A DNA stretch of 64,000 nt from Oscillospiraceae bacterium (GCA_017411225.1 JAFRDQ010000086.1:1-64000), one strand, 5' to 3'. Positions 15,980-26,157 are shown, counted from the stretch's first letter. A program made the numbers and translations. The notes: generated by a model not told the origin, from the sequence alone.

Positions 15980-16591
15980 TCAAAACCGCGCCGAACGCTT
16001 GACCTCGCTCAGGAAATGCTGCGGCGCGCTCTCCTCCTCCGGGAAGAGCCAGAGGCTGAAGGCCTCGGGGCCGATCTCGAGCAGACGGTCGAGCTCGGCG
16101 CGCGTGAGCGGCACGACGAGAAGGCACACGGCGGTCTTGCCGAGCCCCAGCCTGCAGCGCACGACGTTCGGGTCGGGAATGATCTGTGGTAGCTCCAGAA
16201 ACGCGCCGACCATCTCCTCCCCTTCCGACGGCTCCCACTCCAGACTGTGGCCATAGGTAAGATACTGCCGGTTCAGCGGCGGATAGAGCGCGACCTCCAT
16301 CAGCAGATGCAGATACCGGTTCACGGTCGCGGCGTCGCGCAGATTCTCCGCCGCGTCCACGAGCATGATGTACTCGTTGCGGTCGCCGAGCGGGGCTTTT
16401 TTCACCGGCATGCGGTAATCGCTCGCGCCCATCGTGACGAGCTTCCACCAGGGATAGGCCTCGTTCGGCTCGTACAGCAGCGTGTCGATGTGCGGCTGCA
16501 TGTCCACGACCGGATGCAGCACCATCGAGTCCGTCTGGCCGAAATAGGCGTCAAAGTGCGCCGTGAGCTTTTCCATCTCCCGCAGCTTCAT
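15980..16591 (-). CDS. Suppressor-of-fused (SUFU) domain protein
   Basis: 203-residue protein made of one SUFU-like domain: HPVVDMQPHIDTLLYEPNEA, then the TMGASDYRMPV block and the NEYIMLVDA segment are typical. Bacterial members often act as immunity-type or stress-associated proteins, but no toxin gene is beside it. No signal peptide. GGAGGA precedes ATG 16591. Function unknown beyond the fold. Confidence 0.8.
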   Translation of the reverse strand: MKLREMEKLTAHFDAYFGQTDSMVLHPVVDMQPHIDTLLYEPNEAYPWWKLVTMGASDYRMPVKKAPLGDRNEYIMLVDAAENLRDAATVNRYLHLLMEVALYPPLNRQYLTYGHSLEWEPSEGEEMVGAFLELPQIIPDPNVVRCRLGLGKTAVCLLVVPLTRAELDRLLEIGPEAFSLWLFPEEESAPQHFLSEVKRSARF

Positions 16592-16623
16592 GAGGATTCC
16601 TCCTTTTGTTTCTCTGCCAAAAG

Positions 16624-16650
16624 ACTATATCAAATAGACCTTTATGTCAA
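16624..16650 (-). promoter_or_regulatory. Possible promoter of the SUFU-domain gene
   Basis: Minus strand perfect TTGACA (16645-16650) and TATAGT (16624-16629), but only 15 bases apart, so activity may be low or regulated. Confidence 0.45.
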
Positions 16651-16703
16651 GAGAAATACCAGCACAAGAAGGCCTTGCAGAGTTCGCGCAAAGCGCGAGT
16701 ATC

Positions 16704-16737
16704 AAAAAGACAGGCCGCTTTTGCGGCCTGTCTTTTT
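16704..16737. terminator. Strong terminator after asnS
   Basis: 15-bp perfect stem AAAAAGACAGGCCGC/GCGGCCTGTCTTTTT with a 4-base loop; A and T runs on both sides make it usable in both directions. Ends asnS. Confidence 0.9.
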
Positions 16738-16751
16738 GGGGGCGGAGCGAC

Positions 16752-18146
<1,395 letters not shown>

Positions 18147-18170
18147 ATTGGACACCTCTTTAAAAAACGA

Positions 18171-19061
18171 TTATACGATGATTTGAATGGCGGACGGGTG
18201 GTTCACCAGATGCACGACCTGATGCGCGCCGCCGTCCTCGCCGTCGCGCGTCCAGGCGATGGGCTTGTCGAACGTGACGGTGAGATCGCTGGACTGGATC
18301 AGAATCACGTCCACGCCGTTGTATTTCTGGCTGAGCAGGCCGGAGGCGCTGCGCGTGAAGTCTGCGGGATTCTTCGGCGTCGGCACCAGAAGCACCTCGA
18401 ACACGCCGTCCGAGAGGCTCACGAGATCCTTCTTCAGCTTCACAACGCCTGCGACGCGCGTGGAATTGGACACGCCGCCGTAGAGGAAGTCGCCCTCCAC
18501 CGTGCCGCCCTCGTAGTCGACGCGGGTGTGGATGCTCTCAAGCTTCGTGAGCGCGCCGGCGGCATGGATCATGTAGGCCATGTAGCCGAGCGCGGCTTTT
18601 TCGTTCTGGGGCGTGGCGTAGCTCACCTCGGTAAACGCGCCGAAGGCCGCGACGTAGGTGAAATACGCGTCGTTCTGAAACCCGCCGACGTCAAACGGCA
18701 TCGGCGTGCCGGAGACGATGCGCTCCGCCGCCTCGATGGCGTTGTGCGGCAGATGCAGCGTGTTCGCCACATCGTTCGTCGAGCCGAGGGGGATGTATCC
18801 CAGCGGCGGGGGATTGTCCACCTGAATGAGACCGGCCACAACCTCGCTGAGCGTGCCGTCGCCGCCGATGCAGGCGATCGTGTCAAACTCCCTGGCGTGC
18901 TGCGCGGCAAAACGCGTGGCGTCGCCTCTCCCCTCCGTGAAACGCACGGTCGTATCATAACCGCCCTGGCTCAGGGTCAGCATCACATCGGCAAACCCGC
19001 TGCGATAACCGCTCTTCCCCGCCTTGGGGTTGATAATCAATAACAGCTTCTTCTCGTTCAT
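18171..19061 (-). CDS. Diacylglycerol/lipid kinase, DagK/YegS type
   Basis: 296-residue DAGK-catalytic fold protein that should phosphorylate a membrane lipid such as diacylglycerol. INPKAGKSGYR near the N-terminus, the ATP loop CIGGDGTLSEV (near 65-75), GYIPLGSTNDVANTL and the C-terminal sandwich domain ending VTFDKPIAWTRDGE mark the family. Probably bound to the inner face of the membrane. Precedes asnS. No clear promoter seen; the upstream 19062-19318 is a run of hairpins. Confidence 0.88.
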   Translation of the reverse strand: MNEKKLLLIINPKAGKSGYRSGFADVMLTLSQGGYDTTVRFTEGRGDATRFAAQHAREFDTIACIGGDGTLSEVVAGLIQVDNPPPLGYIPLGSTNDVANTLHLPHNAIEAAERIVSGTPMPFDVGGFQNDAYFTYVAAFGAFTEVSYATPQNEKAALGYMAYMIHAAGALTKLESIHTRVDYEGGTVEGDFLYGGVSNSTRVAGVVKLKKDLVSLSDGVFEVLLVPTPKNPADFTRSASGLLSQKYNGVDVILIQSSDLTVTFDKPIAWTRDGEDGGAHQVVHLVNHPSAIQIIV

Positions 19062-19170
19062 GTATATTATCCTGCCTTTTATCTGCCCTCGGCAGAGTTC
19101 GCCTCCGCAGAGGCGAATGAATTCAAATCATTTTGCCGCCGGAACTCGTTTCGGCGAGCAAAATACCGCT

Positions 19171-19267
19171 CACTGAAAAAGGGATTTTTCTTTCGAAAGC
19201 TTCGCTTTCAGCCAAAAATCCCTTTTTCAGTGCAGCCCCCAAACGGAAAGCGGTACGCTTTCCGTTT
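19171..19267. repeat. Two long hairpins between rpsT and the lipid kinase gene
   Basis: First, a 19-bp perfect inverted repeat (19171-19189 / 19214-19232) with a nested GAAAGC-TTC-GCTTTC. Second, a 12-bp perfect inverted repeat (19241-19252 / 19256-19267) with a 3-base loop. Together with the rpsT terminator this makes three stem-loops in 140 bases with no ORF; possibly remnants of a small inverted-repeat element. Confidence 0.65.
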
Positions 19268-19280
19268 GAGATAATGATAA

Positions 19281-19306
19281 AAGGGCATGGTCAAGACCAT
19301 GCCCTT
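19281..19306 (-). terminator. Terminator of rpsT
   Basis: Perfect 12-bp stem AAGGGCATGGTC/GACCATGCCCTT with a 2-base spacer, followed on the minus strand by TTTTATCATTAT. Confidence 0.75.
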
Positions 19307-19318
19307 GAATCAGCTTTA

Positions 19319-19582
19319 TCAGCCCAGACCGTTCAGCTTCTTTGCCATCGCGGACTTCTGGTGCGCTGCCTTGTTCTTGTGAATCAGGCCCTTACCAGCG
19401 GCGCGGTCCACGGACTGCACGGCGGCCTTGAACGTGCTGGCAGCTGCGTCCTTATCGCCGGCGTTGATCGCCGCGTCGAACTTCTTCAGACTGGTCTTCA
19501 TGGCAGTCTTCTCAGCGCGGTTCTTGGCGTTCTGCAGCTTGGACTTCACGTCGTTCTTCATCACGGATTTGATGTTCGGCAT
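19319..19582 (-). CDS. rpsT: 30S ribosomal protein S20
   Basis: 87-residue basic helical protein binding 16S rRNA early in 30S assembly. MPNIKSVMKNDVKSKLQNAK at the N-terminus and AAGKGLIHKNKAAHQKSAMAK toward the end are diagnostic. Start at 19582 with GGAGGTG upstream; the 11 extra residues of the longer frame overlap the ribosome site. Has its own promoter and terminator. Confidence 0.95.
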   Translation of the reverse strand: MPNIKSVMKNDVKSKLQNAKNRAEKTAMKTSLKKFDAAINAGDKDAAASTFKAAVQSVDRAAGKGLIHKNKAAHQKSAMAKKLNGLG

Positions 19583-19621
19583 TGCTCTTCGACACCTCCT
19601 CGTCTCGTTCTGCATTTGTAG

Positions 19622-19650
19622 AATATATCATGAAAGTATTGAAAAAGCAA
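19622..19650 (-). promoter_or_regulatory. Promoter of rpsT
   Basis: Minus strand TTGCTT (19645-19650), 17-base spacer, TATATT (19622-19627). Confidence 0.7.
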
Positions 19651-19753
19651 GCATTTTTTTCGCTCCGGGCTATATTTTTCTGCGATTGTGTTTATGCTTC
19701 TTTTCAGATACAGGATGTTGTGCCGATGAGGCGAAAATTGGAGGTATATTGAT

Positions 19754-20605
19754 ATGGTATATCGCATGCCGCGGACGGATCTGGCCGTGGAGGCGCACCG
19801 CGTTCGGGCGGGAGCGGCGCGCATCGAGGGCGTGGAGGTGCGCGAGACAGACCGGAGCGGGTTTCACATCACGACCGTGGAGGTGCGCTCCCCTGCTGCG
19901 TCTAAGGAGTTATGTAAATCGATCGGCGTTTATCATACGGTCACGCTGGAACCGGTGCTTCGCCGTGAAGAGGAGGCGTTTTCTTCGGCGGTCGGCTTGC
20001 TCTCAGGGATCATTTCCGATCTGCTGCCGAAACAGGATCGCTTTTCCGCACTCGTCGTCGGTCTGGGCAATCGCGCAATCACGCCGGACGCCGTCGGGCC
20101 CAACGCCATGGAGTCCGTTTTGGCGACGCGGCATCTGCCTGCGCAGAATGCAGAGCTTTTTTCCGCGTTTCGCCCGGTCTGCGTCCTCTCCCCCGGCGTG
20201 CTCGGCTCGACCGGCATCGAGGCGGCGCGGATGGTCAGGGCTGTCGCGGCGGATCTGCGGCCGGACGCTGTGATCGCAGTCGACGCGCTGGCCTGCTCCG
20301 AGCCGGAGCGACTCTGCCGCACGATCCAGATCTCCGATACCGGCATCACGCCCGGCTCCGGCGTCGGGAACCACCGGGAGGCGCTGGGTCGGGAAACCCT
20401 CGGTGTTCCGGTCATCGCGGTCGGCGTGCCGACGGTCATGGACATCCGCACGGTCTCGGATTCGGATGCGCTGGCTGGACTGTTTGTCACGCCGAGAGAC
20501 ATCGACACCACGGTGTCGGATTTCTCCAAGCTTGTTGGATATGCCATCAATCTTGCATTGCAGCCGGAGCTGACCATTCAAGATTTGGATCTCCTGCTGT
20601 CGTAA
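19754..20605 (+). CDS. gpr: Spore germination protease GPR
   Basis: Aspartic-type endopeptidase that degrades small acid-soluble spore proteins on germination; its presence marks a spore former. RTDLAVEAH at the start resembles the autoprocessing region, and LVVGLGNRAITPDAVGP plus VDALACSEPERLCRTIQISDTGI are family blocks. 283 residues is somewhat shorter than the ~370 of Bacillus GPR but usual for Clostridia. GGAGG lies nine bases before the ATG. Expected control is by forespore sigma factors, not verified here. Confidence 0.93.
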   Translation: MVYRMPRTDLAVEAHRVRAGAARIEGVEVRETDRSGFHITTVEVRSPAASKELCKSIGVYHTVTLEPVLRREEEAFSSAVGLLSGIISDLLPKQDRFSALVVGLGNRAITPDAVGPNAMESVLATRHLPAQNAELFSAFRPVCVLSPGVLGSTGIEAARMVRAVAADLRPDAVIAVDALACSEPERLCRTIQISDTGITPGSGVGNHREALGRETLGVPVIAVGVPTVMDIRTVSDSDALAGLFVTPRDIDTTVSDFSKLVGYAINLALQPELTIQDLDLLLS

Positions 20606-20616
20606 GCATGGTGCGT

Positions 20617-20632
20617 TGTTTCACGTGAAACA
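20617..20632. promoter_or_regulatory. parS site 1
   Basis: Perfect 16-bp palindrome TGTTTCACGTGAAACA, the canonical ParB-binding parS sequence, between gpr and parA. Confidence 0.95.
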
Positions 20633-20668
20633 ATCGGATTCGACGATTGGGGTGTATACCGTCAGAAA

Positions 20669-20684
20669 TGTTTCACGTGAAACA
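20669..20684. promoter_or_regulatory. parS site 2
   Basis: Second perfect TGTTTCACGTGAAACA, 52 bases after the first. Clustered parS beside parAB usually lies near the replication origin. Confidence 0.95.
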
Positions 20685-20702
20685 ACGCATATAAAGGGCC
20701 AC

Positions 20703-20731
20703 TTGCAAAATCACGTCTTCCCTGCTATACT
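20703..20731 (+). promoter_or_regulatory. Promoter of parAB
   Basis: TTGCAA (20703-20708), 17-base spacer, TATACT (20726-20731), 18 bases after the second parS site; ParB bound there could affect its own expression. Confidence 0.65.
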
Positions 20732-20763
20732 GTTGAACACAAAAATAACAGGGGAGAATGAAA

Positions 20764-21573
20764 ATGGCAATTACCATCGCCGTGGCGAATCAGAAAGGCG
20801 GCGTGGGCAAAACCACTACCTGTGTAAATCTGACGGCAGCGCTGAAAAAGCGTGGCCGCCGTGTGCTGCTTGTGGACTGCGATCCGCAGGGCAACAGCAC
20901 GTCCGGCATGGGAGTGGACAAGCAGACGCGTCCGAACTGTTATGATATGATGATCAACGGCGCCGCCGCAAAGACATGCGTGCGGCATACAAAATGGGGA
21001 GACGTTCTCCCCGCAAACGTGAACCTCTCCGGCTGCTCGGTCGAGCTGGTGCAGCTGCCGAAGCGCGAGCAGATCATGAAAGCCGCGCTCTCGTCGATCA
21101 CGGATGACTACGATTTCATCCTGATCGACTGCCCGCCGTCGCTGGAGCTGCTGACGATCAACGCGCTTGCGGCGGCAGACAGCGTGCTGATTCCGGTGCA
21201 GTGCGAGTATTACGCGCTTGAGGGGATCGCGGATCTGATGCGCACGATCCAGATGTGCAACCGCGGCGTCAACCCGACGCTTGAGGTGCAGGGCATCGTC
21301 ATGACCATGTATGACAAGCGCACGAATCTCTCGGAGCAGGTTGTGACAGAGGTGCGCAGGTTCTTCGGCAAGAAGGTCTATAAGACAGCAATCCCGCGCA
21401 ATGTGCGGCTGTCCGAGGCGCCGAGCCATCGGAAGCCCGCCATCGCCTATGACAAGGAATCCAAGGGCGCGCGGGCGTATCTCCACCTCGCGGACGAGAT
21501 CATCAAGCGCGAGGCCAAGAAAGCAAAGAAAGCGGCGGAGGCCGCAGCGGAGGTGAATCATGGCGAAGGATAA
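20764..21573 (+). CDS. parA: Chromosome partitioning ATPase ParA/Soj
   Basis: Deviant Walker ATPase that binds DNA and is stimulated by ParB during origin segregation; in spore formers it also influences replication and sporulation. NQKGGVGKTTT (residues ~9-19), the DCDPQGN box and LIDCPPS are present. 269 residues. The second ATG (20764) is chosen since GGGGAG is seven bases before it and only one base before the first ATG. Overlaps parB by 14 bases. Confidence 0.94.
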   Translation: MAITIAVANQKGGVGKTTTCVNLTAALKKRGRRVLLVDCDPQGNSTSGMGVDKQTRPNCYDMMINGAAAKTCVRHTKWGDVLPANVNLSGCSVELVQLPKREQIMKAALSSITDDYDFILIDCPPSLELLTINALAAADSVLIPVQCEYYALEGIADLMRTIQMCNRGVNPTLEVQGIVMTMYDKRTNLSEQVVTEVRRFFGKKVYKTAIPRNVRLSEAPSHRKPAIAYDKESKGARAYLHLADEIIKREAKKAKKAAEAAAEVNHGEG

Positions 21574-22447
21574 GAAGAAAGGACTCGGAACCGGACTCGA
21601 GGCGCTCTTCGCCGAGGATGTGACGCTCGAGGAAAACGAGACGGAAGAGACGGAAGTGACGCAGCTGCCAATCATGAAGATCGAGCCGCGGGCCGATCAG
21701 CCGAGACGCCGGTTTGACGAGGAAGCGCTCGAGGAGCTGGCGGAGTCCATCGCGACGCACGGCATGATACAGCCGATCACGGTGCGGCCGCAGGAATCCG
21801 GCTATTATCAGATCATCGCCGGTGAGCGCCGCTGGCGCGCCGCGCGAAAGGCCGGGCTTGAGACCGTGCCGGTACATATCCTCACGGTGGACGAGCAGAA
21901 GGCCATGGAAATGGCGCTCGTGGAGAACCTGCAGCGCGAGGATCTGAATCCAATTGAAGAGGCGCAGGGCTACGAGGTTCTGCAGCAGACCTACGGCATG
22001 ACGCAGGAGGAGGTCGCGCAGTCGGTGGGGAAGTCCCGCCCCGCGATCGCGAACGCGATGCGCCTGCTGATGCTCTCCGAGCCGGTGCGCCAGATGGTCG
22101 AATCCGGCGAGCTCTCAGCCGGTCACGCCAGAGCGCTCCTGCCGCTCGAGCATCCGGATGTGCAGCTGAACATCGCACAGACGATCCTGCAGAAGCATCT
22201 CTCCGTCCGCCGTGCGGAGGCACTGGTGGACAGCCTGCTCAAGCAGCCGGAGCTCGAGACGCCGAAGAAGGATGAAAACGCCGTCGACTACCTCGGCGAG
22301 TGCGCCAGAACGCTGGAAAATGCGCTCGGACGCCGTGTGCGGCTGCAGCAGGGCAGGAAGGTCGGCAAGATCGAACTGGAATTCTACGGGGCAGACGACC
22401 GTGAAGCGCTCATCGAGGCGCTGCGGACACTGCCGAAGCGGAAATAA
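21560..22447 (+). CDS. parB: Chromosome partitioning protein ParB/Spo0J
   Basis: CTP-dependent DNA clamp that loads at parS. The N-terminal ParA-stimulating segment [11 protein letters not shown], the CTP motif [21 protein letters not shown], and the HTH ([23 protein letters not shown]) are in order; a dimerisation domain closes the 295 residues. Two parS sites lie 0.9 kb upstream. A second, different ParB-like gene sits on the mobile element at 26399-27259. Confidence 0.94.
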   Translation: MAKDKKKGLGTGLEALFAEDVTLEENETEETEVTQLPIMKIEPRADQPRRRFDEEALEELAESIATHGMIQPITVRPQESGYYQIIAGERRWRAARKAGLETVPVHILTVDEQKAMEMALVENLQREDLNPIEEAQGYEVLQQTYGMTQEEVAQSVGKSRPAIANAMRLLMLSEPVRQMVESGELSAGHARALLPLEHPDVQLNIAQTILQKHLSVRRAEALVDSLLKQPELETPKKDENAVDYLGECARTLENALGRRVRLQQGRKVGKIELEFYGADDREALIEALRTLPKRK

Positions 22448-22477
22448 GAGAAAAAATACAGGGGAGAATTAGACACA

Positions 22478-23785
22478 ATGATTGATATTAGACTGCTTAG
22501 AGAAAATCCCGATCTCGTTCGCGAGAACATCAAAAAGAAGTTTCAGGAAGAGAAGCTCCCGCTCGTCGACGAGGTGATCGAGCTCGATAAACGCAACCGC
22601 GCCGCGATCAGCGAGGCGTCCGACCTGCGCGCGCAGCGCAACAGCCTCTCCAAGCAGATCGGAAAGCTCATGGGCATGGCGAAGAAGGATCCCTCCAAGC
22701 TGGATGAGGTCGAGGCCATCAAGGCGCAGGTCAATGCGCAGGCTGAGCGTCTCGCCGAGCTCGAAAAGCTCGAGGAGGAATATGAGGCGAAGATCCGTGA
22801 CATCATGATGCGCATTCCGCAGATCATCGACGATTCCGTGCCGATCGGCCCGGACGACAGCTACAACGTCGAGGTGCAGCGCTTCGGCGAGGCTGTCACG
22901 CCCGATTTCCCGATCCCGTATCACACCGAGATCATGGAGTCCTTCAACGGCATCGATCTCGACGCCGCCCGCCGCGTCTCCGGCAACGGCTTCTATTACC
23001 TGATGGGCGATATCGCCCGCCTGCACGAGGCAGTGCTCGCCTACGCCCGCGATTTCATGATCGGCAAGGGCTTTACCTATGTCATCCCGCCGTTTCTCAT
23101 CCACGGCGCCGTCGTCGAGGGCGTCATGTCCTTCCCGGAGATGGACGCGATGATGTATAAGATTGAGGGCGAGGATCTCTACCTGATCGGTACGTCCGAG
23201 CACTCCATGATCGGCCGCTACATCGATCAGATCCTGCCCGAGAGCGAGCTGCCCCAGACGATGACGAGCTATTCTCCATGCTTTCGCAAGGAGAAGGGCG
23301 CCCACGGCATTGAGGAGCGCGGCGTCTACCGCATCCACCAGTTCGAGAAGCAGGAGATGGTCGTCGTCTGCAAGCCCGAGGACAGCATGTACTGGTATGA
23401 AAAGCTCTGGAAGAACTCCGTCGAGCTCTTCCGCAGCCTGGATATCCCGGTGCGCCAGCTGGAGTGCTGCTCCGGCGATCTGGCCGATCTGAAGGTCCCG
23501 AGCTGCGACATCGAGGCCTGGAGCCCGCGTCAGTAGAAGTATTTCGAGGTCTGCTCCTGCTCCAATCTCGGCGACGCGCAGGCGCGCCGTCTGCGCATCC
23601 GCGTCAAGGGCGAGGACGGCAAGAATTATCTGGCCCACACGCTCAATAATACCTGCGTTGCGCCCCCGCGCATGCTGATCGCCTTCCTGGAGAACAACCT
23701 CCAGGCCGACGGCAGCGTGAAGATCCCCGAGGTTCTGCGCCCCTACATGGGCGGCAAGGAGCTTCTGGTGCCATCTGCCAAGTAA
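22478..23785 (+). CDS. serS: Seryl-tRNA synthetase, reading frame interrupted by an in-frame TAG
   Basis: Class II synthetase charging tRNA-Ser: N-terminal coiled-coil arm (residues ~30-100) and catalytic core. Codon 353 (23534-23536) is TAG, but the frame continues intact for 82 codons to TAA at 23783-23785. The interruption falls in DIEAWSPRQ-(TAG)[13 protein letters not shown]; family members usually have Lys or similar there, so AAG to TAG is the simplest change. The downstream part carries motif 3 ([17 protein letters not shown]) and is essential for activity. With readthrough the product is 435 residues, normal length. GGGGAG precedes ATG 22478. Options: suppressed UAG, recent mutation with a second serS elsewhere, or an error in the sequence. 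Confidence 0.85.
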
Positions 23786-23794
23786 ATCGAATTT

Positions 23795-23825
23795 CCCGCC
23801 GTCTCCGTGTTGCGGAAGCGGCGGG
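23795..23825 (+). terminator. Terminator of serS
   Basis: CCCGCCG (23795-23801) pairs with CGGCGGG (23819-23825), with an inner TCCG/CGGA stem, followed by attgtgtt. It overlaps the -35 of the mscL promoter. Confidence 0.6.
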
Positions 23826-23838
23826 ATTGTGTTATAAT
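23810..23838 (+). promoter_or_regulatory. Promoter of mscL
   Basis: TTGCGG (23810-23815), 17-base spacer, perfect TATAAT (23833-23838). Confidence 0.65.
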
Positions 23839-23882
23839 TATCAGTGCGAAAGCAAATTTTATAGAGAAGGAGAGTTTGAACC

Positions 23883-24287
23883 ATGGAAAAGAAATCTCTG
23901 ATTCAGGAATTCAAAGAGTTCATCATGAAGGGCAATGTCATGGATCTGGCCGTCGGCGTCGTCATCGGCGGCGCGTTCAGCGCGATCGTGACCTCCCTCG
24001 TGAACGATGTGATCGGCCCTGTGATCGGCATGATCTGCGGCGGTCTCGATTTCAGCGGTCTCGCCATCACCGTCGGCAGCGCGCAGTTGATGATCGGCAA
24101 CTTCATTCAGGCCATCATCAACTTCCTGATCGTCTCTCTCGTGATCTTCGCCGTCGTCAAGGCCTTCAACAAGGCGCGCGATCTCGCTTCCAAGAAGGAA
24201 GAGGAGCCCGCTCCCGAAGAGCCCGCCGGCCCGACCACGGAAGAGCTGCTTGGCCAGATCCTCGAAGAGCTCAAGGCCAAAAAGTAA
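23883..24287 (+). CDS. mscL: Large-conductance mechanosensitive channel
   Basis: Pentameric membrane safety valve opened by tension under osmotic downshock. The N-terminal amphipathic helix (LIQEFKEFIMKGNVMDLAVG), TM1 with GVVIGGAFSAIVTSLV, a short loop, TM2 (FLIVSLVIFAVVKAFNKA) and a charged C-terminal helix match the family; 134 residues is typical. GGAGAG precedes the ATG. Monocistronic. Confidence 0.95.
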   Translation: MEKKSLIQEFKEFIMKGNVMDLAVGVVIGGAFSAIVTSLVNDVIGPVIGMICGGLDFSGLAITVGSAQLMIGNFIQAIINFLIVSLVIFAVVKAFNKARDLASKKEEEPAPEEPAGPTTEELLGQILEELKAKK

Positions 24288-24314
24288 TTGGAAGCAAGTT
24301 CCAGAAATTAATCC

Positions 24315-24343
24315 TTGACACCGAGGGGCTTATGTGCTATAGT
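24315..24343 (+). promoter_or_regulatory. Promoter of the initiator tRNA
   Basis: Consensus TTGACA (24315-24320), 17-base spacer, TATAGT (24338-24343), ~31 bases before the tRNA. Confidence 0.75.
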
Positions 24344-24374
24344 ATATAAGCTCCTCGGAAAGAGGACCCCATAT

Positions 24375-24450
<76 letters not shown>

Positions 24451-24451
24451 C

Positions 24452-24487
24452 AAAAAGTCCTGAAATCTCAACGATTTCAGGACTTTT
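24452..24487 (+). terminator. Terminator of tRNA-fMet
   Basis: 15-bp stem AAAAGTCCTGAAATC/GATTTCAGGACTTTT with a 5-base loop, immediately after the CCA end. Confidence 0.85.
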
Positions 24488-24632
24488 ACTTTTGGTCGAA
24501 CCAGGAAGAATTTAACTCCTTGGGGCAGGATTGGGGCCGAAAAAATTTTAACAATCCAAAACCGCGCGACCTCCGGGTGCAAAGAAATCCGAAATTCGGG
24601 ATTTCTTTGGGGCAGAGCAGCAAAAAATATTT

Positions 24633-24665
24633 GCGCCATGCAAAGCGTTTTGCATGGCGCTTTTT
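24633..24665. terminator. Hairpin after the integrase gene
   Basis: 12-bp stem GCGCCATGCAAA/TTTGCATGGCGC (24633-24644, 24649-24660), with T runs on both sides, so it can end int on the minus strand and any plus-strand readthrough from the tRNA. Confidence 0.7.
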
Positions 24666-24669
24666 CTGT

Positions 24670-26097
24670 TTATGCGGGGTGATTGGAAGGTTCTGTTCCG
24701 GACTCTTTGGCTTTTCTGTGCTGGAACACCTGAGAGCGGACGGAGCTGGCTTTTGCTTTTGCCGTGGCGATCTGGTGGGCATAGATCGTGGCGGTTGTGG
24801 TTGCGTTGGCGTGACCGAGCTCGTCGGCAGTTGTGACGAGATCCACGCCGTTTGCGATCATGGTGGATGCTGCGGTGTGACGGAACGCATGCGGATGCAG
24901 GTGCGGAAGACCCTGTTTGTCGCTGAACTTTGCAAGCCAGCCGGTGACTGCAGTCGGGTCCATGTATCGACCATCATCTCGTGTGAACACAAAGCCGGTC
25001 TCCCTCCAGCGGTCTCCCATGAGAGCCTTCCTGCGCATCTGCTCTTCACGATATTGCTTGAGAAGCGCCTGCGTTTCCGGCGCGATGTGGACGCAGCGGG
25101 TGTGACCGTTCTTCGGCGGGCCTTCATAGATTCCGCGCTCCGGAGAATAGAGCAAAGCACGTTCGATGGTGAGGATACCCTCGTCCAGATCGACGCAGCT
25201 CCACTTCAGACCCATCACTTCTCCGCGGCGGCAACCGGTGTCGATCAGCAGATAAACGATAGCTTTCCATTTCAGAGGCGCATCCTCCAGAGCGTCAATG
25301 ATCTCATCCAGTACATCCGGCTGGTAATAGTCAGGGTTGCTGCGTTCTGCTTTGGGTGGCGTCGCCTTTGCAGCGGCGTTGTATGGCACAAGCAGCTCCT
25401 TTTCCGCCTGCGAAAGCACAGAGGAGATGAATCGGTGATGCTCCAGAATGGTCTTGTTGGAAAGCGGGGTGGAGTCCACTTGATAACGGAATAGATCCGA
25501 GAGCTGTTTGCCGAGCGCTGCGCAAATGGCTTCCGCTGTTTTCATCATCACCGGTTTGCCCTGCAGGGCTGCCCGGACGGTTGCAGAGCCTGTGCCGGAT
25601 CTCCGGGAGAGCTCCGCTTTGGAGATGCCCGCCCGAAGGAAGACCGTGTTGAGCGCAGGCTTCGGAATTGCACGCTCCCCGGCAATGCGCACGCCGATCT
25701 TTCCGAGGTTCTCATAGAGCTCATTCAAATGCTGTGGCCTGAGCTGGGAGAGCTTGATGTGGCCGATGGCGGCGTTGATGCGAGGGAGCATGCTGCGGTA
25801 CCGATCGACCGTGCGGGCAGCGGTTTTGGTGCGCTCCTTGAGCTGCAGGACGTATTCTGCATACGCTGCGAATGTCAGGTTGTTATCCGGCCGGTAACCC
25901 TTCAGCACATCGGACTCAAACTTCATGGCAGCAGCCTGAAGCGCTTTCTCGATCTGCTTTTCCGTCATTCCGGGCTCTGGCGTCCAGGTCATGCGGCGAC
26001 GGATGGGATTGCCGTTTCTGTCCACGCCCTCTGTCACGGAGATGCGGTAGCTGGTGACCTTGCCTTGTTTGTTGATGCGTTTTTCAATGTTTGCCAT
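24670..26097 (-). CDS. int: Tyrosine recombinase (integrase) with an internal XRE-like HTH
   Basis: Excises and integrates the element. N-terminal arm-binding AP2-like region (residues 1-50), a SAM-like core-binding region (~75-130 and 210-240), and the catalytic domain with Arg290 (DTGCRRGEV), HPHAFRHT (HxxR) and the nucleophile Tyr in ATIYAHQ. Between the two parts of the core-binding region, residues ~148-206 read as a compact HTH (LRAGISKAELSRRSGTGSAT ... IICAALG-type turn), an unusual insertion. 475 residues, versus ~390 for Tn916-like Int. Stop TAA; start ATG 26097. Confidence 0.88.
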   Translation of the reverse strand: MANIEKRINKQGKVTSYRISVTEGVDRNGNPIRRRMTWTPEPGMTEKQIEKALQAAAMKFESDVLKGYRPDNNLTFAAYAEYVLQLKERTKTAARTVDRYRSMLPRINAAIGHIKLSQLRPQHLNELYENLGKIGVRIAGERAIPKPALNTVFLRAGISKAELSRRSGTGSATVRAALQGKPVMMKTAEAICAALGKQLSDLFRYQVDSTPLSNKTILEHHRFISSVLSQAEKELLVPYNAAAKATPPKAERSNPDYYQPDVLDEIIDALEDAPLKWKAIVYLLIDTGCRRGEVMGLKWSCVDLDEGILTIERALLYSPERGIYEGPPKNGHTRCVHIAPETQALLKQYREEQMRRKALMGDRWRETGFVFTRDDGRYMDPTAVTGWLAKFSDKQGLPHLHPHAFRHTAASTMIANGVDLVTTADELGHANATTTATIYAHQIATAKAKASSVRSQVFQHRKAKESGTEPSNHPA

Positions 26098-26157
26098 TGT
26101 AAAATCCTCCTTGGTCAGAAAGTATCATGATTGAATGAAAATGAGAAATGTGTAAAT

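Noticed and set aside
22478..23536. Treating the 352-residue frame as a complete serS
   Set aside because: It would lack motif 3; the frame continues past TAG with family sequence to 23785, so the full span is reported.
24451..24520. Direct repeat of the tRNA 3' end as attL/attR pair
   Set aside because: No second copy was found in the window by eye, so no att sites are annotated.
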